Positions 45,601-55,681 of a stretch of DNA of 64,000 nucleotides are shown piece by piece. Source of the DNA: Silene conica (lineage: Eukaryota > Streptophyta > Magnoliopsida > Caryophyllales > Caryophyllaceae); contig CM055312.2 in the NCBI GenBank assembly GCA_029255685.2, positions 18,376,649 through 18,440,648 of the forward strand. Reading direction: 5' to 3'. The position numbers and the translations under genes were made by a program. Position 1 is the first letter of the stretch, and each line of letters opens with the position of its first letter. Under the pieces are notes generated by a model. The model was not told the DNA's origin. It saw only the letters and a list, made by a program, of their open reading frames with translations, and did no database searches.

Positions 45601-46769
45601 GAGACGGAGATTATATTTTTGTGCATAGTGGGAACGTGTAAGACATTAAAAAGATTAAAGGAAGAGAGGGAGGTGGAACCAGTATTAAGAATAGGAAGCC
45701 CGGATCCATCACCGATGACAATTTCGTCGGTGCCATCATAGGGTTGGTGGAGAGCGAGGTTAGCGAGGTCAGAAGTGACGTGGTGCGAGGCACCACTGTC
45801 AATGAGCCAAGGGGAGGACACGGTGGGGGTGAGGGCCGTGGGATTGGCTTGGGCAGGGGTCGTGTTGGAGCGGGAATATGGCGGAACTTTGATGTCCGGG
45901 TGGAGGGCTTTGAAGACGGGACAGTAGGCTAAGGTGTGGCCTTGGGTATGGCACCACTGACACTTACCTTTAAAGGGAGTGTGAGTGGTCTGGGTGTGGG
46001 GGCTGGATTGGGTTGTTGGTGTGGCGGAGTAGGGGCGTTGATAGTGGTGAGTGGGGCGAGTGAAAGTAGCATGGGCTACGGCTGGAAAGTCGAGGGAAGG
46101 GGAGGGTGAGGGTGCAGGGACAATGGATAGGGTTAGTTCACGATTGATCAGTTTTTCAAGGAGTTCGGAAAAAGATATGGGATCATCACGGGCATTAATA
46201 GCATCGATAACGGGTTGGTAGGAGGCATCAAGACCGTCGAGGATTTGGTCAGTAACATCCTTAGGGGCAATAGTGGTGCCTAAGAGGGCGAGGTCATCAA
46301 CAATGGTTTTGATGCGGTTCATATAGTCGGAAATAGAGGAAGAGCCTTTGGTTGTATGTTTTAATTTGTGACGGAGTTGTTTAATGTGGCCACGAGAGGG
46401 GCGAGCGTAGGAGGCAGCAATAGCGGTCCACGCGGCATGGGTGGTGGTCAAACGGTTGAGGATAGGCGAAACGGCGGAAGTTAAGGTGCTGGCCACAGCG
46501 GAGAAGAGGAGTTTATCTTGACGGTGCCATGTTTCAAACGCGGGGTTGGGGGTGGGGGTTTGATCAGTGGACGAGGCAGGGGGCAGAGTGGCGGTGGGTG
46601 GTGGTGTTCCATCAATGAAGGCTTTGAGACCGTATCCGTCGAAGAGGGACTCAAGTTGAAGGCACCATTGACGGTAGTTGGTACCATCGAACTTGACCAC
46701 AGTGTGAACATTAAGGAGAATGAACGGGTTTTTCGAATCGTTTGGGTTGGGGATAGTAGCACCTGACAT
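42648..46769 (-). CDS. Copia gag-pol polyprotein (1373 aa)
   Basis: One ORF carries the complete copia order. It has a gag region (NYRQWCLQLESLF near residue 30, then a UBN2-like domain), a zinc knuckle CQWCHTQGHTLAYC (near 270), and protease with LIDSGASHHVT (near 320). Integrase follows with a zinc region, SDVWSSPV, YSDNGGEFE and PEHNGFAERRHRH. Then come reverse transcriptase with KWIFRTKYNPDGS, LDINDAFLQG and the catalytic YVDDIIVTG, and RNase H with YSDSDWGG, STEAEYR and LADALTKPLH near the end. A proline-rich linker separates integrase from RT. The ORF runs slightly into the 3' LTR. The style resembles the Ale/Retrofit lineage, a guess from motifs only. Confidence 0.95.
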   Translation of the reverse strand: MSGATIPNPNDSKNPFILLNVHTVVKFDGTNYRQWCLQLESLFDGYGLKAFIDGTPPPTATLPPASSTDQTPTPNPAFETWHRQDKLLFSAVASTLTSAVSPILNRLTTTHAAWTAIAASYARPSRGHIKQLRHKLKHTTKGSSSISDYMNRIKTIVDDLALLGTTIAPKDVTDQILDGLDASYQPVIDAINARDDPISFSELLEKLINRELTLSIVPAPSPSPSLDFPAVAHATFTRPTHHYQRPYSATPTTQSSPHTQTTHTPFKGKCQWCHTQGHTLAYCPVFKALHPDIKVPPYSRSNTTPAQANPTALTPTVSSPWLIDSGASHHVTSDLANLALHQPYDGTDEIVIGDGSGLPILNTGSTSLSSFNLFNVLHVPTMHKNIISVSQFCRDNNVVIDFCSNSFVVKASDTGTPIFTGPAKDGVYYWPTSSPPQAHAHALASTDLHHRFGHPHFSILKNIVSCFNSNTIISNKDCPSCHVYKSHKLPFATSSLKSVNPLQIIFSDVWSSPVLSFNNYKYYVIFVDHFTKFIWLFPLKNKSDTRSVFLSFKTLVEKQFSRPILTFYSDNGGEFEKLKPDLATFGIQHLTSPPHTPEHNGFAERRHRHIVDTGLALLAHASMPLTYWPFALQIATYLINRMPTPSLKNDTPYFRLFNQQPKYIHFRNFGSLCYPWLRPYTRHKLDPRSIACVFVGYSPSQHSYLCLDPTTNRVYSSRHVRFVDSVYPFAAASPQPVPLPSSTEWCHIPITTLPPPPPAHGEPPTPPPSTASLRTPASQSSSDSVHPPSTHDSPPFQPPYVPASPEPPPENNPAHIQPSPSPPPPPPHPHKTRASNNIYKPINKLNLTAQLHPTEPHTVKQALLDPTWRLAMETQFQALQSNGTWDLVPSDPSQNLVGCKWIFRTKYNPDGSINKHKARLVAKGFHQRPGLDYSETFSPVIKPVTVRLILSLAVTCNWSLRQLDINDAFLQGTLTDTVYMAQPPGFVDPTKPTHVCRLRKALYGLKQAPRAWYNELRQYLLSSGFVNSICDTSLFILHGNNHVFLLVYVDDIIVTGACSSSVDAFITTLSVKFSLKDLGPLHYFLGVEVHPCSQGMFLTQHKYSIDLLTRANMTAAKATPTPLDASVSLSLQDSPAHADPTQFRALVGGLQYLSLTRPDIAFAVNRLSQFMHAPTMNHWSALKRLLRYIAGTPSHGITIHRQSPLALHAYSDSDWGGNPTDFTSTSTYIVFLGRNIISWSSKKQRTVARSSTEAEYRSVANATAEILWLVNLLTELRVSLSTPPVVYCDNLGATSLSANPVFHSRMKHLALDYHFVREKVQAGSLRVVPIANDDQLADALTKPLHRPRFHMLMAKIGLSPRPSILRGDVKKPT
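42667..42675 (-). promoter_or_regulatory. Copia polypurine tract
   Basis: GCGGGGGGA on the minus strand, immediately before the 3' LTR, is the expected plus-strand primer position. Confidence 0.8.
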
Positions 46770-46830
46770 GGACGATCAAGGTGAGGGAAAAAAAAATGGA
46801 GATAATTTGTTTTATAAAGGATAGAACACT

Positions 46831-46843
46831 GCTCTGATTACCA
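46831..46843 (-). promoter_or_regulatory. Copia primer-binding site (initiator Met type)
   Basis: The minus strand reads TGGTAATCAGAGC directly after the 5' LTR. This is the common TGGTATCAGAGC primer site for initiator methionine tRNA, with one extra A. Confidence 0.82.
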
Positions 46844-47020
46844 TGTAGAGAAGTGAAACAATTGATTTTATTATAGTTGTGATGATTGTACAGAGGATAC
46901 TTGGGCAGCATATAAATAGCACAAGTATAGGGGAGTTGGGAAGGGATGGACAACTCAAGAGATTACAACATAAATGATAGTTAATAGAGAATTGAAGAAC
47001 ACTAAGTGGGCTTCTTAACA
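46844..47020 (-). repeat. Copia 5' LTR
   Basis: 177 bp, a near-perfect match to 42490-42666. A TATA-like ATATAAATAG is visible in plus orientation near 46909-46918, while on the transcribed strand the signal is weaker. Confidence 0.95.
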
Positions 47021-47089
47021 CCATGTACACATTGATTCGGAGATGAGCCGTACTTTGCCTTAAAGCTACTCCAATGCTTGTGAATGTGA

Positions 47090-50000
47090 TTATGCATTTA
47101 TGCGGCTATTGGATCCTGAAATTGTTACCAAGCTCAATATAAGACCAGCAGGAAAAAATAATAAGAGAGAATCAGAACTGCCAGATGAAAGATGAAAGAC
47201 CTTTGTATTAGTAAGATTTGACATAGCTGTGCTGAATTTCTCTCGCGTTTTCATACCAGCCACGTGTCCAACCTTTGTCACCTTACTGAAAGCACCATTG
47301 AACCACGCTGCTCCTGCAGTAACATATCTTCAGAAAACAAAACAGACTGTTAGTATGCAACCCTACCAAACCTTATATCAGGACTACGGTTGCGTAAACC
47401 CCTAAATTGTTACTGCTACGTAACCCCTGACTGTGGTACAATCTTAATACTGTCTGGTACACATATTTTAAGCAACCTCAAAGATACATAAGCTTGAATT
47501 GATTTGCGATAGGGTAGGTATTCAGTAACCCAGATCACAACACTAGAGATACAAATGGTCGCATTTGGAGATCCAGATGTGGGATGTCCAACTCTAGATC
47601 ACCATCCTAACCATATTCACAGGGCATGAAGATATCCAATTCGGATGCGGGTCTGTCCGACCCAGTTGATTTAATACCATGATGTCAACATTCATTGACA
47701 TGACAATGCCATACATTCTATGAAAGGGAATCACAGAGAATAATGTGAAGCACTATCCACCGCTGAACATGTTCTAATACCTGCTTGACTTTACAGCTGA
47801 TCCTGTGTCGTTTAACTTCCTCTCAGCTGCAAGTATGGCTGCCATTGTTTTGTCAGAGACTTGGAGCCTTTGATCTACAGATTTCACTTTCTCATTGACC
47901 GCCGAAATTCCGACAGTGATTTTATCAGTCACTCCAACTCTTTTATCAAAAGAAGTAACCCGGGCAGATGCAGTAGCCCTCAGTTGATGCTTCTCATCGA
48001 ATGCTTTTGCCTTATTTACAGCATCTTGCCTGATGGCCGAACCTTTAGCTATCATATTCGAAACAACCTCTTGAGCTTTACTAACATATACCCTTCCATT
48101 GGGTGAGCCAGATTTAAACTGCTTGATAAAAAAAAAAAGTTTATATTGAGCTTGTCTTAACGGGAGATAAAAAAAGGTGATTACTTGTGATTTCACGACC
48201 ATTTTATATAACTAGTATTCTAAGCGAAGAAAGTAAAAAATTGAGAATCACAGGACTTGGTTCATTATGACTGAGATCTATTGGCGTGCAGGTCGTTAAA
48301 GGATGCTATCTTTACATAATGCCCAGCAAAGGGAATTAAATGACTAAATTTATTATACTCGCAGCGTCCAAAAGTCTTAGAAAGACGAAACTTGTTCAGC
48401 AACAAATATTCTAAACGAGGAAAGGCAATGTCGTTAAATGGTCAACCCTCTCCTCCATCTTACCTCGGCATTTACTGACGTATCTTCTGCATCAGCTGTT
48501 CTTGAAGCATTCTCGACATTTTTTACTTCCTGCACAAAAATCATAACATTTATGGGAAGTACAAAAGTTGAACCCATCCCCAATCGGTCAACAGAAATTA
48601 CCATCTCAGGCTTCACAACATAGTTTTCTGCAAGAGATATCGTCACAATGCTATCCACAAGAGTTGCTCCCTGCACAGACCACAAGTTAAAATTTTAAAA
48701 CAAGCTTAAGTTATGCATCCCAAAAGGCTTGTAGACCATAATCAAACAGGAAGTCAGATGCGAGAATATGCCTATACAAAGCAAGCGTACTGGAATGTGC
48801 TAAATGGAAGAAACTAGAAACTACAACAACATAAATCCAATTCACTATCAACAAAGGGTTTTTTTTGGATGGAGAGATTTGGAAGGAAAGGAAGGTGTAC
48901 TCCTTTGTTAATTAGATAGTACGTTTTGTCAGGTCAGAGGGAAATGGATTGGAGGGAAGGGCAAATTAATATCCTTCGAACCATGAGAATGATTTGACAG
49001 GAAATCCTCCCTTCTTCCTTCTCTTCCTCACGCATCCAGACAAAGGGTAAAATTAGAAGATGTATGAATGAAGCACTGTGGTTAGGAAAATTCCCAGAGT
49101 ATATTTTTCACAAGATGGCCAGCTGCCGGGAGGCCTTGCTCTTAGCAATATATACAAAGAGGATCACGAACGGGTGCGCATGTGCCTCACCTCTTCTGTC
49201 ACCAAACTTCTGAAAACACATTGACAGACAATGTCAAGTCAATTCAGAAGCAATTCTGGCTTCAGTGCATAAACATCAGAGTTACTTTAGAAGTCTCCCT
49301 TTCTCTAAAGCACTTGATGAATTCAAAATTTTCCGAAGAAAGATACTCCGTACTTTACATTAAATGTTCATCCCATTGGTAAAAATCTTTTTATAGAAGG
49401 AATTGGGAAAGACTCGCTACTAAACTGATGACATTTCAAAGCAATTCTCTATGCAATTCTCATATAGGGTCGGTCATCCAGAAACCCTGTTTCCACATTA
49501 TGACATTAGGAGTAAGATTGTGTTCATCCAACCCCTCTTATTCCGTCATTTGTGGCCCTCAGGCACCAGGTGATGCGGTTGTTCTTCCGTTATTGTATAG
49601 GGGAAACTCATAATATACGACCAAAATGAACCGCAATAATTCTCTCAAAACCCAACGAGAGAGGCTGCATACATCTCTAATCCCTCAAAGTCTACATAAT
49701 TCCTAAAAAAACATTAGAAGAATGACAATGTAAACCATCAAACAAAGCCAATAAAATTCCTTAATTCTGTAACCTCGTCATTATTATGATATTAGAAAAA
49801 CCGAGACAAATTCAAGAGAAACACAGCATTATAACTTATAAGTATCTCAGGAAACTTACAGAGAGTAACAAGGCAATTTCTAGGGCTTTTTCTTCAGTAA
49901 AGGTAACAAAAGCTGTCTTAGATTGACCTGATTCACTATACCCAGAAAAGAATGAACACAAAAGGCAAATACCCATTACTCAAAATCATAACTTTAACCA

Positions 50001-50548
50001 TTAAACAAGTAACCAAACAAACATTAAAATACAAGCAAAGCTCATGTAAACAAAAGGGTAATTAAAAATTAAAAAAAGCAATAAAAATAAAACTAACTTG
50101 TAGATCTGAATGTGTTGAATATCACCAGAAAATGAGAAAAAATCATAAATTTCCCTTTGGGTAGCTAGATCTGACAAGTTGTCCACCTTTACTGTTTTAC
50201 TCTGCTAAATATAAAAGAAACAAGAACGTGAATTAGTTAAACAACAACAAAAAAAAAAAAACTCAAGAAACATTCAACAATCAAATACTAGTATGTATTA
50301 ATTAATAAATCATGTGCAGGAGGGTTGGATACAAAGATGGCATAAAACAGACCTAAACATAAGCATACATACGCCGTATTACTGTATTAGTGAGTAAAAG
50401 TAAAGGTGTTATACAAGTAGTATTTGATTTGTGTTCAATGATAACTCAAATAAGAAGTTGGTGTAGTAAGAAGAAATACTTGGTATTAGAAAAGAAAGAA
50501 AGAAAAGGAGTTGATTTGCAGAATTGCAGTAGTGACATAAACCTGCAT
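47090..50548 (-). CDS. BPA1-like RRM protein (binding partner of ACD11 family), seven coding exons
   Basis: Coding exons on the minus strand are 50543-50548, 50098-50201, 49860-49935, 48602-48670, 48464-48529, 47781-48118 and 47090-47327. All internal junctions are GT-AG and keep one frame (about 298 aa). The start Met-Gln is split from SKTVKVDNLSDLATQREIY by an intron, as in relatives. Residues ~4-85 form an RRM (SKTAFVTFTEEKALEIALLL). Residues ~115-230 are the helical region typical of the family (FDEKHQLRATASARVTSFDK, DQRLQVSDKTMAAILAAERK, GAAWFNGAFSKVTKVG). In Arabidopsis BPA1 and its paralogues bind the sphingolipid-transfer protein ACD11 and affect defence and cell death. The last ~35 residues after NLTNTK are hydrophobic and unlike the usual acidic tail, so an unrecognised final splice donor near 47200 is possible. 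A MITE lies in intron 3 and a copia element just beyond the stop. Confidence 0.85.
48860..49039. mobile_element. MITE in an intron of the BPA1-like gene, 9-bp TSD
   Basis: Flanked by ACAAAGGGT at 48851-48859 and 49040-49048. The ends TTTGGATGGAGAGATTTGG and (inverted) TCTGGATGCGTGAGGAAG form imperfect TIRs. The 9-bp duplication suggests a Mutator-like origin. It lies in the intron between exons 3 and 4. Confidence 0.72.
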
Positions 50549-50727
50549 TATGGGCAAATATAGAAGGGGAAAATTGTCTGCAAAAGAATGGAATTCGGAG
50601 CAAATGTTTTTGTAGGTTTTATACTTTAATGGATTGGTTTGAAGGTTTGATTTTGAATTGGTAGTAAGACACAATGTCTGATTGTTTGATTTTCTGACAG
50701 GGAATGGAGTACAGAGTGGAAGTTGCT

Positions 50728-50738
50728 CCTTTTAAAGG
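50728..50738 (-). promoter_or_regulatory. Possible TATA-like element of the BPA1-like gene
   Basis: CCTTTAAAAGG on the minus strand lies about 180 bases upstream of the start codon, which leaves room for a 5' UTR of ~150 bases. No other core element is clear. Confidence 0.3.
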
Positions 50739-50875
50739 CAAGAGAAGAGACAACTCAGATATGAATCATATCATACCATATCATGAGTAATCATTAGGGA
50801 CTCCTACTTTTTCTTCCACTCCATTATTATTCTACTCGTTAACTAACCAAACTCTACATACTCCATTTCATTTTA

Positions 50876-51017
50876 CAAGAATTTTCATTTGTAACCGACA
50901 AAATTCGACACAAACTTGTAACGTGAAATAAGAGGACGAGTGGGAGAGGCAAGTAGGATGGGAAATAAAAAATGATGTGGGAGGTCACAAGCTTGTAACC
51001 GTCACAAGAAGAAACCG
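50876..51017. mobile_element. Mutator-like MITE with 9-bp TSD
   Basis: TTCATTTTA flanks the element at 50867-50875 and 51018-51026. The ends are TTTTCATTTGTAACCG and (inverted) GGTTTCTTCTTGTGACGG. It is the same family as 14483-14682, inserted upstream of the BPA1-like gene. Confidence 0.8.
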
Positions 51018-51149
51018 TTCATTTTATACATTTTTTTTTTTTTTTATAAGGTAAGGAAACTAGGTTGATCCTCTTGAATAGGACCAACATATCTCATCCT
51101 ATCGAATGAGTAAGGTAAGTTGAAGCCACCGGCATTCAACCCACCTCGA

Positions 51150-51588
51150 AAGAGTTGGACATGAATGTCCAACAGCACAAGGCCTTGTTAATTGTCCTCA
51201 CTTAAGCCCAAAAGCACAAGGCCTTGTTACTAAGTGATGGGTGGGAGTTATTATAAACATATCACAAGCCTCACATTCTACCGATGTGGGACAAATCTCC
51301 ACACAACTTTCCTCTCATTCTCTTGGGGTGTTGAAAACTCCCCCACTTAAAGAACACAACGTCCTTGTTGTGCCTGAAACTTGACCATAGCCAAGCCCAG
51401 AATCCTCCCCGCTAGGTGGGTGACCCGGGTACTCCCGACCACAGGCGCACCAAACAGTCGCAGGGTCGCTCTGATACCATTTGTAACAACCCGACCCACC
51501 ACGGTCGTAACACACCCCCAATAAGATGGGAAGTATGCCTTTGGGCCCATTATTTGTCCTCACTTAAGCCCAAAAGCACAAGGCCTTG
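51150..51588 (-). mobile_element. TRIM-like small LTR element, incomplete
   Basis: On the minus strand TGGTATCAGAGC (51468-51479) is a perfect initiator-Met primer site next to an LTR terminus GGGTTGTTACA. A purine tract AGTGGGGGAG (near 51349-51358) marks the other end of a ~120-base internal region with no ORF. The left LTR has TGTCCCACATCGG (near 51280-51292), common in plant TRIMs. The block GTCCTCACTTAAGCCC occurs in both LTR parts. The LTRs are not full length. Confidence 0.6.
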
Positions 51589-51687
51589 TTCTTTTGGGCT
51601 TAAGTGAGGACAAATAATGGGTCCAAAGGCTTACCTCCCATCTTATTGGGGGTGTGTTACGACTGTGGTGGGTCAGGTTGTTACACC
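51482..51687. repeat. Head-to-head LTR palindrome
   Basis: 51482-51577 is repeated in inverted orientation at 51592-51687 with few mismatches and a spacer of only ~14 bases. Each arm is the terminal part of the TRIM-like LTR. The right arm directly abuts the copia fragment that follows. Confidence 0.85.
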
Positions 51688-53740
51688 ACATCCTCACCCT
51701 CTCCTGACCGTAGCCCCCCAACCACGCCTATATCCCACGAACCACCCCACTCCCCAGCCCCCTCGGTCCAGCATCTGTCCGAGGCCACGACCCCAGTCAC
51801 GGCCACCCCAACCCCGCTGCTTCCAGTCACACCCGACTCCCCTGCAGCCCTCTCAACCAGCCCTCCAACCTCCCCATCCCCTCAAATGACTACCCGAGCT
51901 CAACACGGTATATTCAAGCCTAAACCCGTCTTTAATTTATGTACCACAACAGCCTTATCTCCTCTACCTAAGAGTCCCCTTATTGCACTTAATGACCCTC
52001 ATTGGAATCACGCCATGAAAGATGAATTTGATGCGCTCATTAAGAATAAGACTTGGGTTCTTGTACCTCGACCCCCTAATGTCAATATAACGAGATGTAT
52101 TTGGTTGTTCAAACATAAATTTAAAGCTAACGGTGACTTGGAACGATACAAGGCTCGGCTTGTTGTTAATGGCAGGTCTCAACAGGTGGGCGTTGATTGT
52201 GATGAAACATTCAGTCCCGTTGTCAAACCCGCAACTATACGGACTGTCCTTAGTATCGCCGTGTCCAACAAGTGGCCCATCCATCAGCTTGATGTCAAAA
52301 ATGCTTTTCTTCATGGACATCTAGCCGAAACCGTTTATATGCATCAACCTCCTGGTTTTCGAGACAAGACAAAACCCGATTATGTATGTCTCCTAAAGAA
52401 GTCCCTCTACGGCCTCAAGCAAGCGCCTCGCGCATGGTACCAAAGGTTTGCTACGTATGCCTCCACTATTGGTTTTTCTCATAGCAAAACCGATAACTCC
52501 TTATTTATTTATAACAACGGTACCAATGTGGCCTATCTTCTTCTTTATGTTGACGATATCATACTAACCACCTCCTCTATTACATTCCGTGACGAAATCA
52601 TGGCTCTTCTCCGCTCCGAATTTGCTATGACGGACCTTGGTCCCCTCAATTTTTTTCTCGGAATTGCTGCTCTCCGACATAATCACGGTCTTTTTCTACA
52701 TCAGAAGAAATATGTAGAGGAAATTATCACTCGGGCTAATATGTCTTCGTGCAAATCAGCACAGACACCAGTCGAAACGAAATCCAAACTTGCCGCTGAT
52801 ACCGGCCCTCCTATCGCGGACCCCACATTATTTCGCAGTCTCGCCGGGGCTCTGCAATATGTGACCTTCACCCGACCCGATATCTCTTATGCGGTCCAAC
52901 AAATCTGTTTACATATGCACGACCCTCGGGAAGCACACCTCGGTGCTCTCAAACGGATACTACGCTACCTACGGGGGACATCTCATTATGGCCTCCACCT
53001 CACTATATCACCCACGACGTCTCTCACGGGCTATACTGACGCCGACTGGAGTGGCTGTCCGGACTCGCGTAGGTCCACATCCGGGTATTGTGTTTATTTG
53101 GGCCACAACCTGATTTCTTGGTCTTCTAAAAGACAAGCTACCGTTTCGCGCTCCAGCGCCGAAGCCGAATATCGCGGGGTTGCTAATGTAGTCGCTGAAA
53201 CTTGTTGGCTCCGTAACTTAATGCTTGAACTCCGATGCCCAATTCGAAAGTCCACGGTCGTGTATTGTGATAATGTCTCGGCCATCTACCTAACCGGTAA
53301 CCCGGTTAATCATCAACGTACCAAGCACATTGAAATCGACATTCATTTTGTCCGGGAAAAAGTTGCACTTGGTCAGGTTAAAGTCCTTCATGTCCCGTCC
53401 CGTTACCAGTATGCGGATATCTCTACAAAAGGCCTGCCCAAAATACTCTTCGATGACTTCCGTTCTAGTCTAAGCATTCGTCCGCCTCCCGCTTCGACTA
53501 CGGGAGGGTATTAGAATATGCCAATATTTTGCAAATATTCTCTTCTGATTTCTTGTATATTGTTAGAGTTAGTTTAGTCAAGTATATTATCTCTTCCTTA
53601 TATTCAGTGATTGGTTTCCTATGTATATGGAAAGAATCACACCTACCATAGTGTTAGTATTTTGTATATATAGAACTAGCTGTAAACGTATGAACTTAGC
53701 CAATATAATTCCATTTATCATATCTCTTATAAAAAATAAT
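51688..53740 (+). mobile_element. Ty1/copia fragment: reverse transcriptase and RNase H, with 3' LTR-like end
   Basis: The text begins in a proline-rich linker such as lies between copia integrase and RT. It then has CIWLFKHKFKANGDLERYKA, LDVKNAFLHG, the catalytic YVDDIILTT, and RNase H with YTDADWSGC, SSAEAEYRG and YADISTKGLP. It ends at 53514 just before a purine tract (CTACGGGAGGG, 53499-53509) and an AT-rich LTR-like stretch with TATATATAGAAC (near 53665-53676). Gag, protease and integrase are absent, so it is a fragment. It is not from the same subfamily as the element at 42490. Confidence 0.9.
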
Positions 53741-53912
53741 GCCCATCTCCCACGAGAATTTGTGATTTCCGGATGACATTATAGTCATCATAAATTCTTA
53801 TTTGTAACGGCACTATCCGTCTCAAAATTGTGACGGATACCGTTTTTTCTCACAAAATACCCACTTTTTCTCTCTCTGTAACACTATTTATGTGGTCCCC
53901 TTTTTCCACTAA

Positions 53913-54603
53913 GGCCCTGTTCTTTTGGACTTCAAGTCACTTAATTTAAGTTCACTTCAGATCCTATAAGTTCCTATAAGTTCAGTTCAGTTCCTATAAG
54001 TTCAGTTCAGTTCAGATCCTATAAGTTCAGTTCAGTTCAGTTCCTATAAGTTCAGTTCAGTTCCTATAAGTTCAGTTCAGTTCAGTTCAGTTCTTATAAG
54101 TTCAGTTCAGTTCAGTTCCTATAAGTTCAGTTCAGTTCAGTTTCTATAAGTTTAGTTCAGTTCAGTTCAGTTCCTATAAGTTTAGTTCATATAAACTCAA
54201 TTAAGAAAAGTTATATACGGAGTATTATTTTTAACAAACGATACAAACATTTCTTATAGTTATTCGATACACGTGATCTATAAAAAAAACAACTCATTAA
54301 TAATTTTTCCGTCTTTTACTCTTTAATTAATGTCAAACTATCATCCTCATTAATGCCAAAAAACAACAACTCATCATACGACGCCCTCACCCTCACCAAT
54401 TGTTACTCTCCCATTAATCATTTTCTTCATCACCATTGTTAGAGAAAATAAATGGTTAGAGAAAATTGTAATAGTGAATTATTTTCTATCGTAATGTAAT
54501 TGTAGTATAATGTATGAACTATGAACAAATCATTATATATAAAGTTGAAAATATTTTAAACTACCTTGTATTTTAGAATTTTTTTATTAATGTCATTGGA
54601 TAA

Positions 54604-54648
<45 letters not shown>

Positions 54649-55024
54649 CAACAATAATAACAATAATAATAATAATAACAACAACAACAACAACAATAAT
54701 AATAATAATAGTTAACTTAAATTAAAATAAAGTTAATTAAGTTCGGATTTTATAAGTTCAGTTCTGATTCTATAAGTTAAGTTCAGTTCAGATCCTATAA
54801 GTTTAGTTCAGTTCAGTTCCTATAAGTTCAGTTCAGTTCCTATAAGTTCAGTTCAGTTCAGTTCAGTTCCTATAAGTTCAGTTCAGTTCAGTTCTTATAA
54901 GTTCAGTTAAGTTCAGTTCCTATAAGTTCAGTTCAGTTCCTATAAGTTCAGTTCAGTTCAGTTCAGATCCTATAAGTTCAGTTCAGTTCAGTTCAGTTAA
55001 GTTTCAGTCCAAAAGAACAGGGCC
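53913..55024. mobile_element. Tourist-like element full of GTTCA repeats, TSD TAA
   Basis: Ends GGCCCTGTTCTTTTGGACT are perfectly inverted at 55006-55024. TAA repeats at 53910-53912 and 55025-55027. The body is two arrays of (GTTCA)n with TTCCTATAA punctuation (53940-54190 and 54740-55000), largely in the same orientation, around a 500-base AT-rich core with an AAT microsatellite. The uninterrupted MITE at 14483-14682 shows the target with a single TAA. Confidence 0.9.
54606..54710. repeat. (AAT)n/(AAC)n microsatellite
   Basis: About 35 trinucleotide units alternate AAT and AAC within the Tourist-like element. Confidence 0.95.
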
Positions 55025-55109
55025 TAACTTATTTTGTATCCATTTTATCTCACAAAATATCCGTCACAAATGGTGACCCGTCGCAAACAAGACTTACTAT
55101 ATAGTCATC

Positions 55110-55660
55110 TGCTATGTACTTTTCCAATACGGAGCATCAAATTTTCTTCTAAACTAAATAGTGAATAAAAAAAATAACGGCATGTGTTTTATTTGGATTT
55201 GTTTTATCAAACTCCACTTAAAATTGTAGAGTAATGCATCATTATCATTATATCATTATTATCATTACACATAATTTTATATAGATCATCTTCGCTGTTT
55301 TTTTGCTTTAACTCTTTTTTTAATCTTTTCATAATAGAAGTTTTTATATATTTTATTATATATTTACTTTGTTATTTAATTTTATTAAGCCTTCTCATAT
55401 AAATAAAAGTCAAAAAATAAACAAATTTACTCGATCATGAACAAATTTACTCGATCATTTTTTTAAAAGTCAAAAATAAACAATCCCGGGGTGTATATAC
55501 AATATCTAACATGAACAATTAGCCTACGCAATGTGAACACAAAAACGACATAGAGATTCACATTTCACACTTCTGTAACCCAATTTCCAGCGGTTTACAG
55601 AAATCAAGACTAAAAAAAAATTAGTAACAGAGTTTAAATATGGACAATTCTAAGGCGGCA
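55110..55660. other. AT-rich intergenic stretch
   Basis: No gene, repeat end or RNA signal is seen. It probably includes the 3' flank of the ZCF37-like gene. Confidence 0.5.
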
Positions 55661-55681
55661 TAGTGGTGTTATCTCTAAAGT

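Larger units (their letters stand above)
42490..47020 (-). mobile_element. Ty1/copia retrotransposon, looks whole and young
   Basis: Two 177-bp LTRs (42490-42666 and 46844-47020) differ at one base that I can see. They are flanked by the 5-bp direct repeat CCATG (42485-42489 and 47021-47025). An initiator-Met-type primer site, a G-rich polypurine tract and one uninterrupted polyprotein ORF lie between. All copia domains are present in order. The near-identity of the LTRs points to recent insertion. It sits just beyond the 3' end of the BPA1-like gene on the same strand. Confidence 0.95.
53790..55100. mobile_element. Mutator-like MITE carrying a Tourist insertion
   Basis: The 9-bp direct repeat ATAGTCATC flanks it (53781-53789 and 55101-55109). 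Outer parts 53790-53909 and 55028-55100 match the 200-bp MITE at 14483-14682 end to end, and the middle is another element (53913-55024). Confidence 0.88.
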
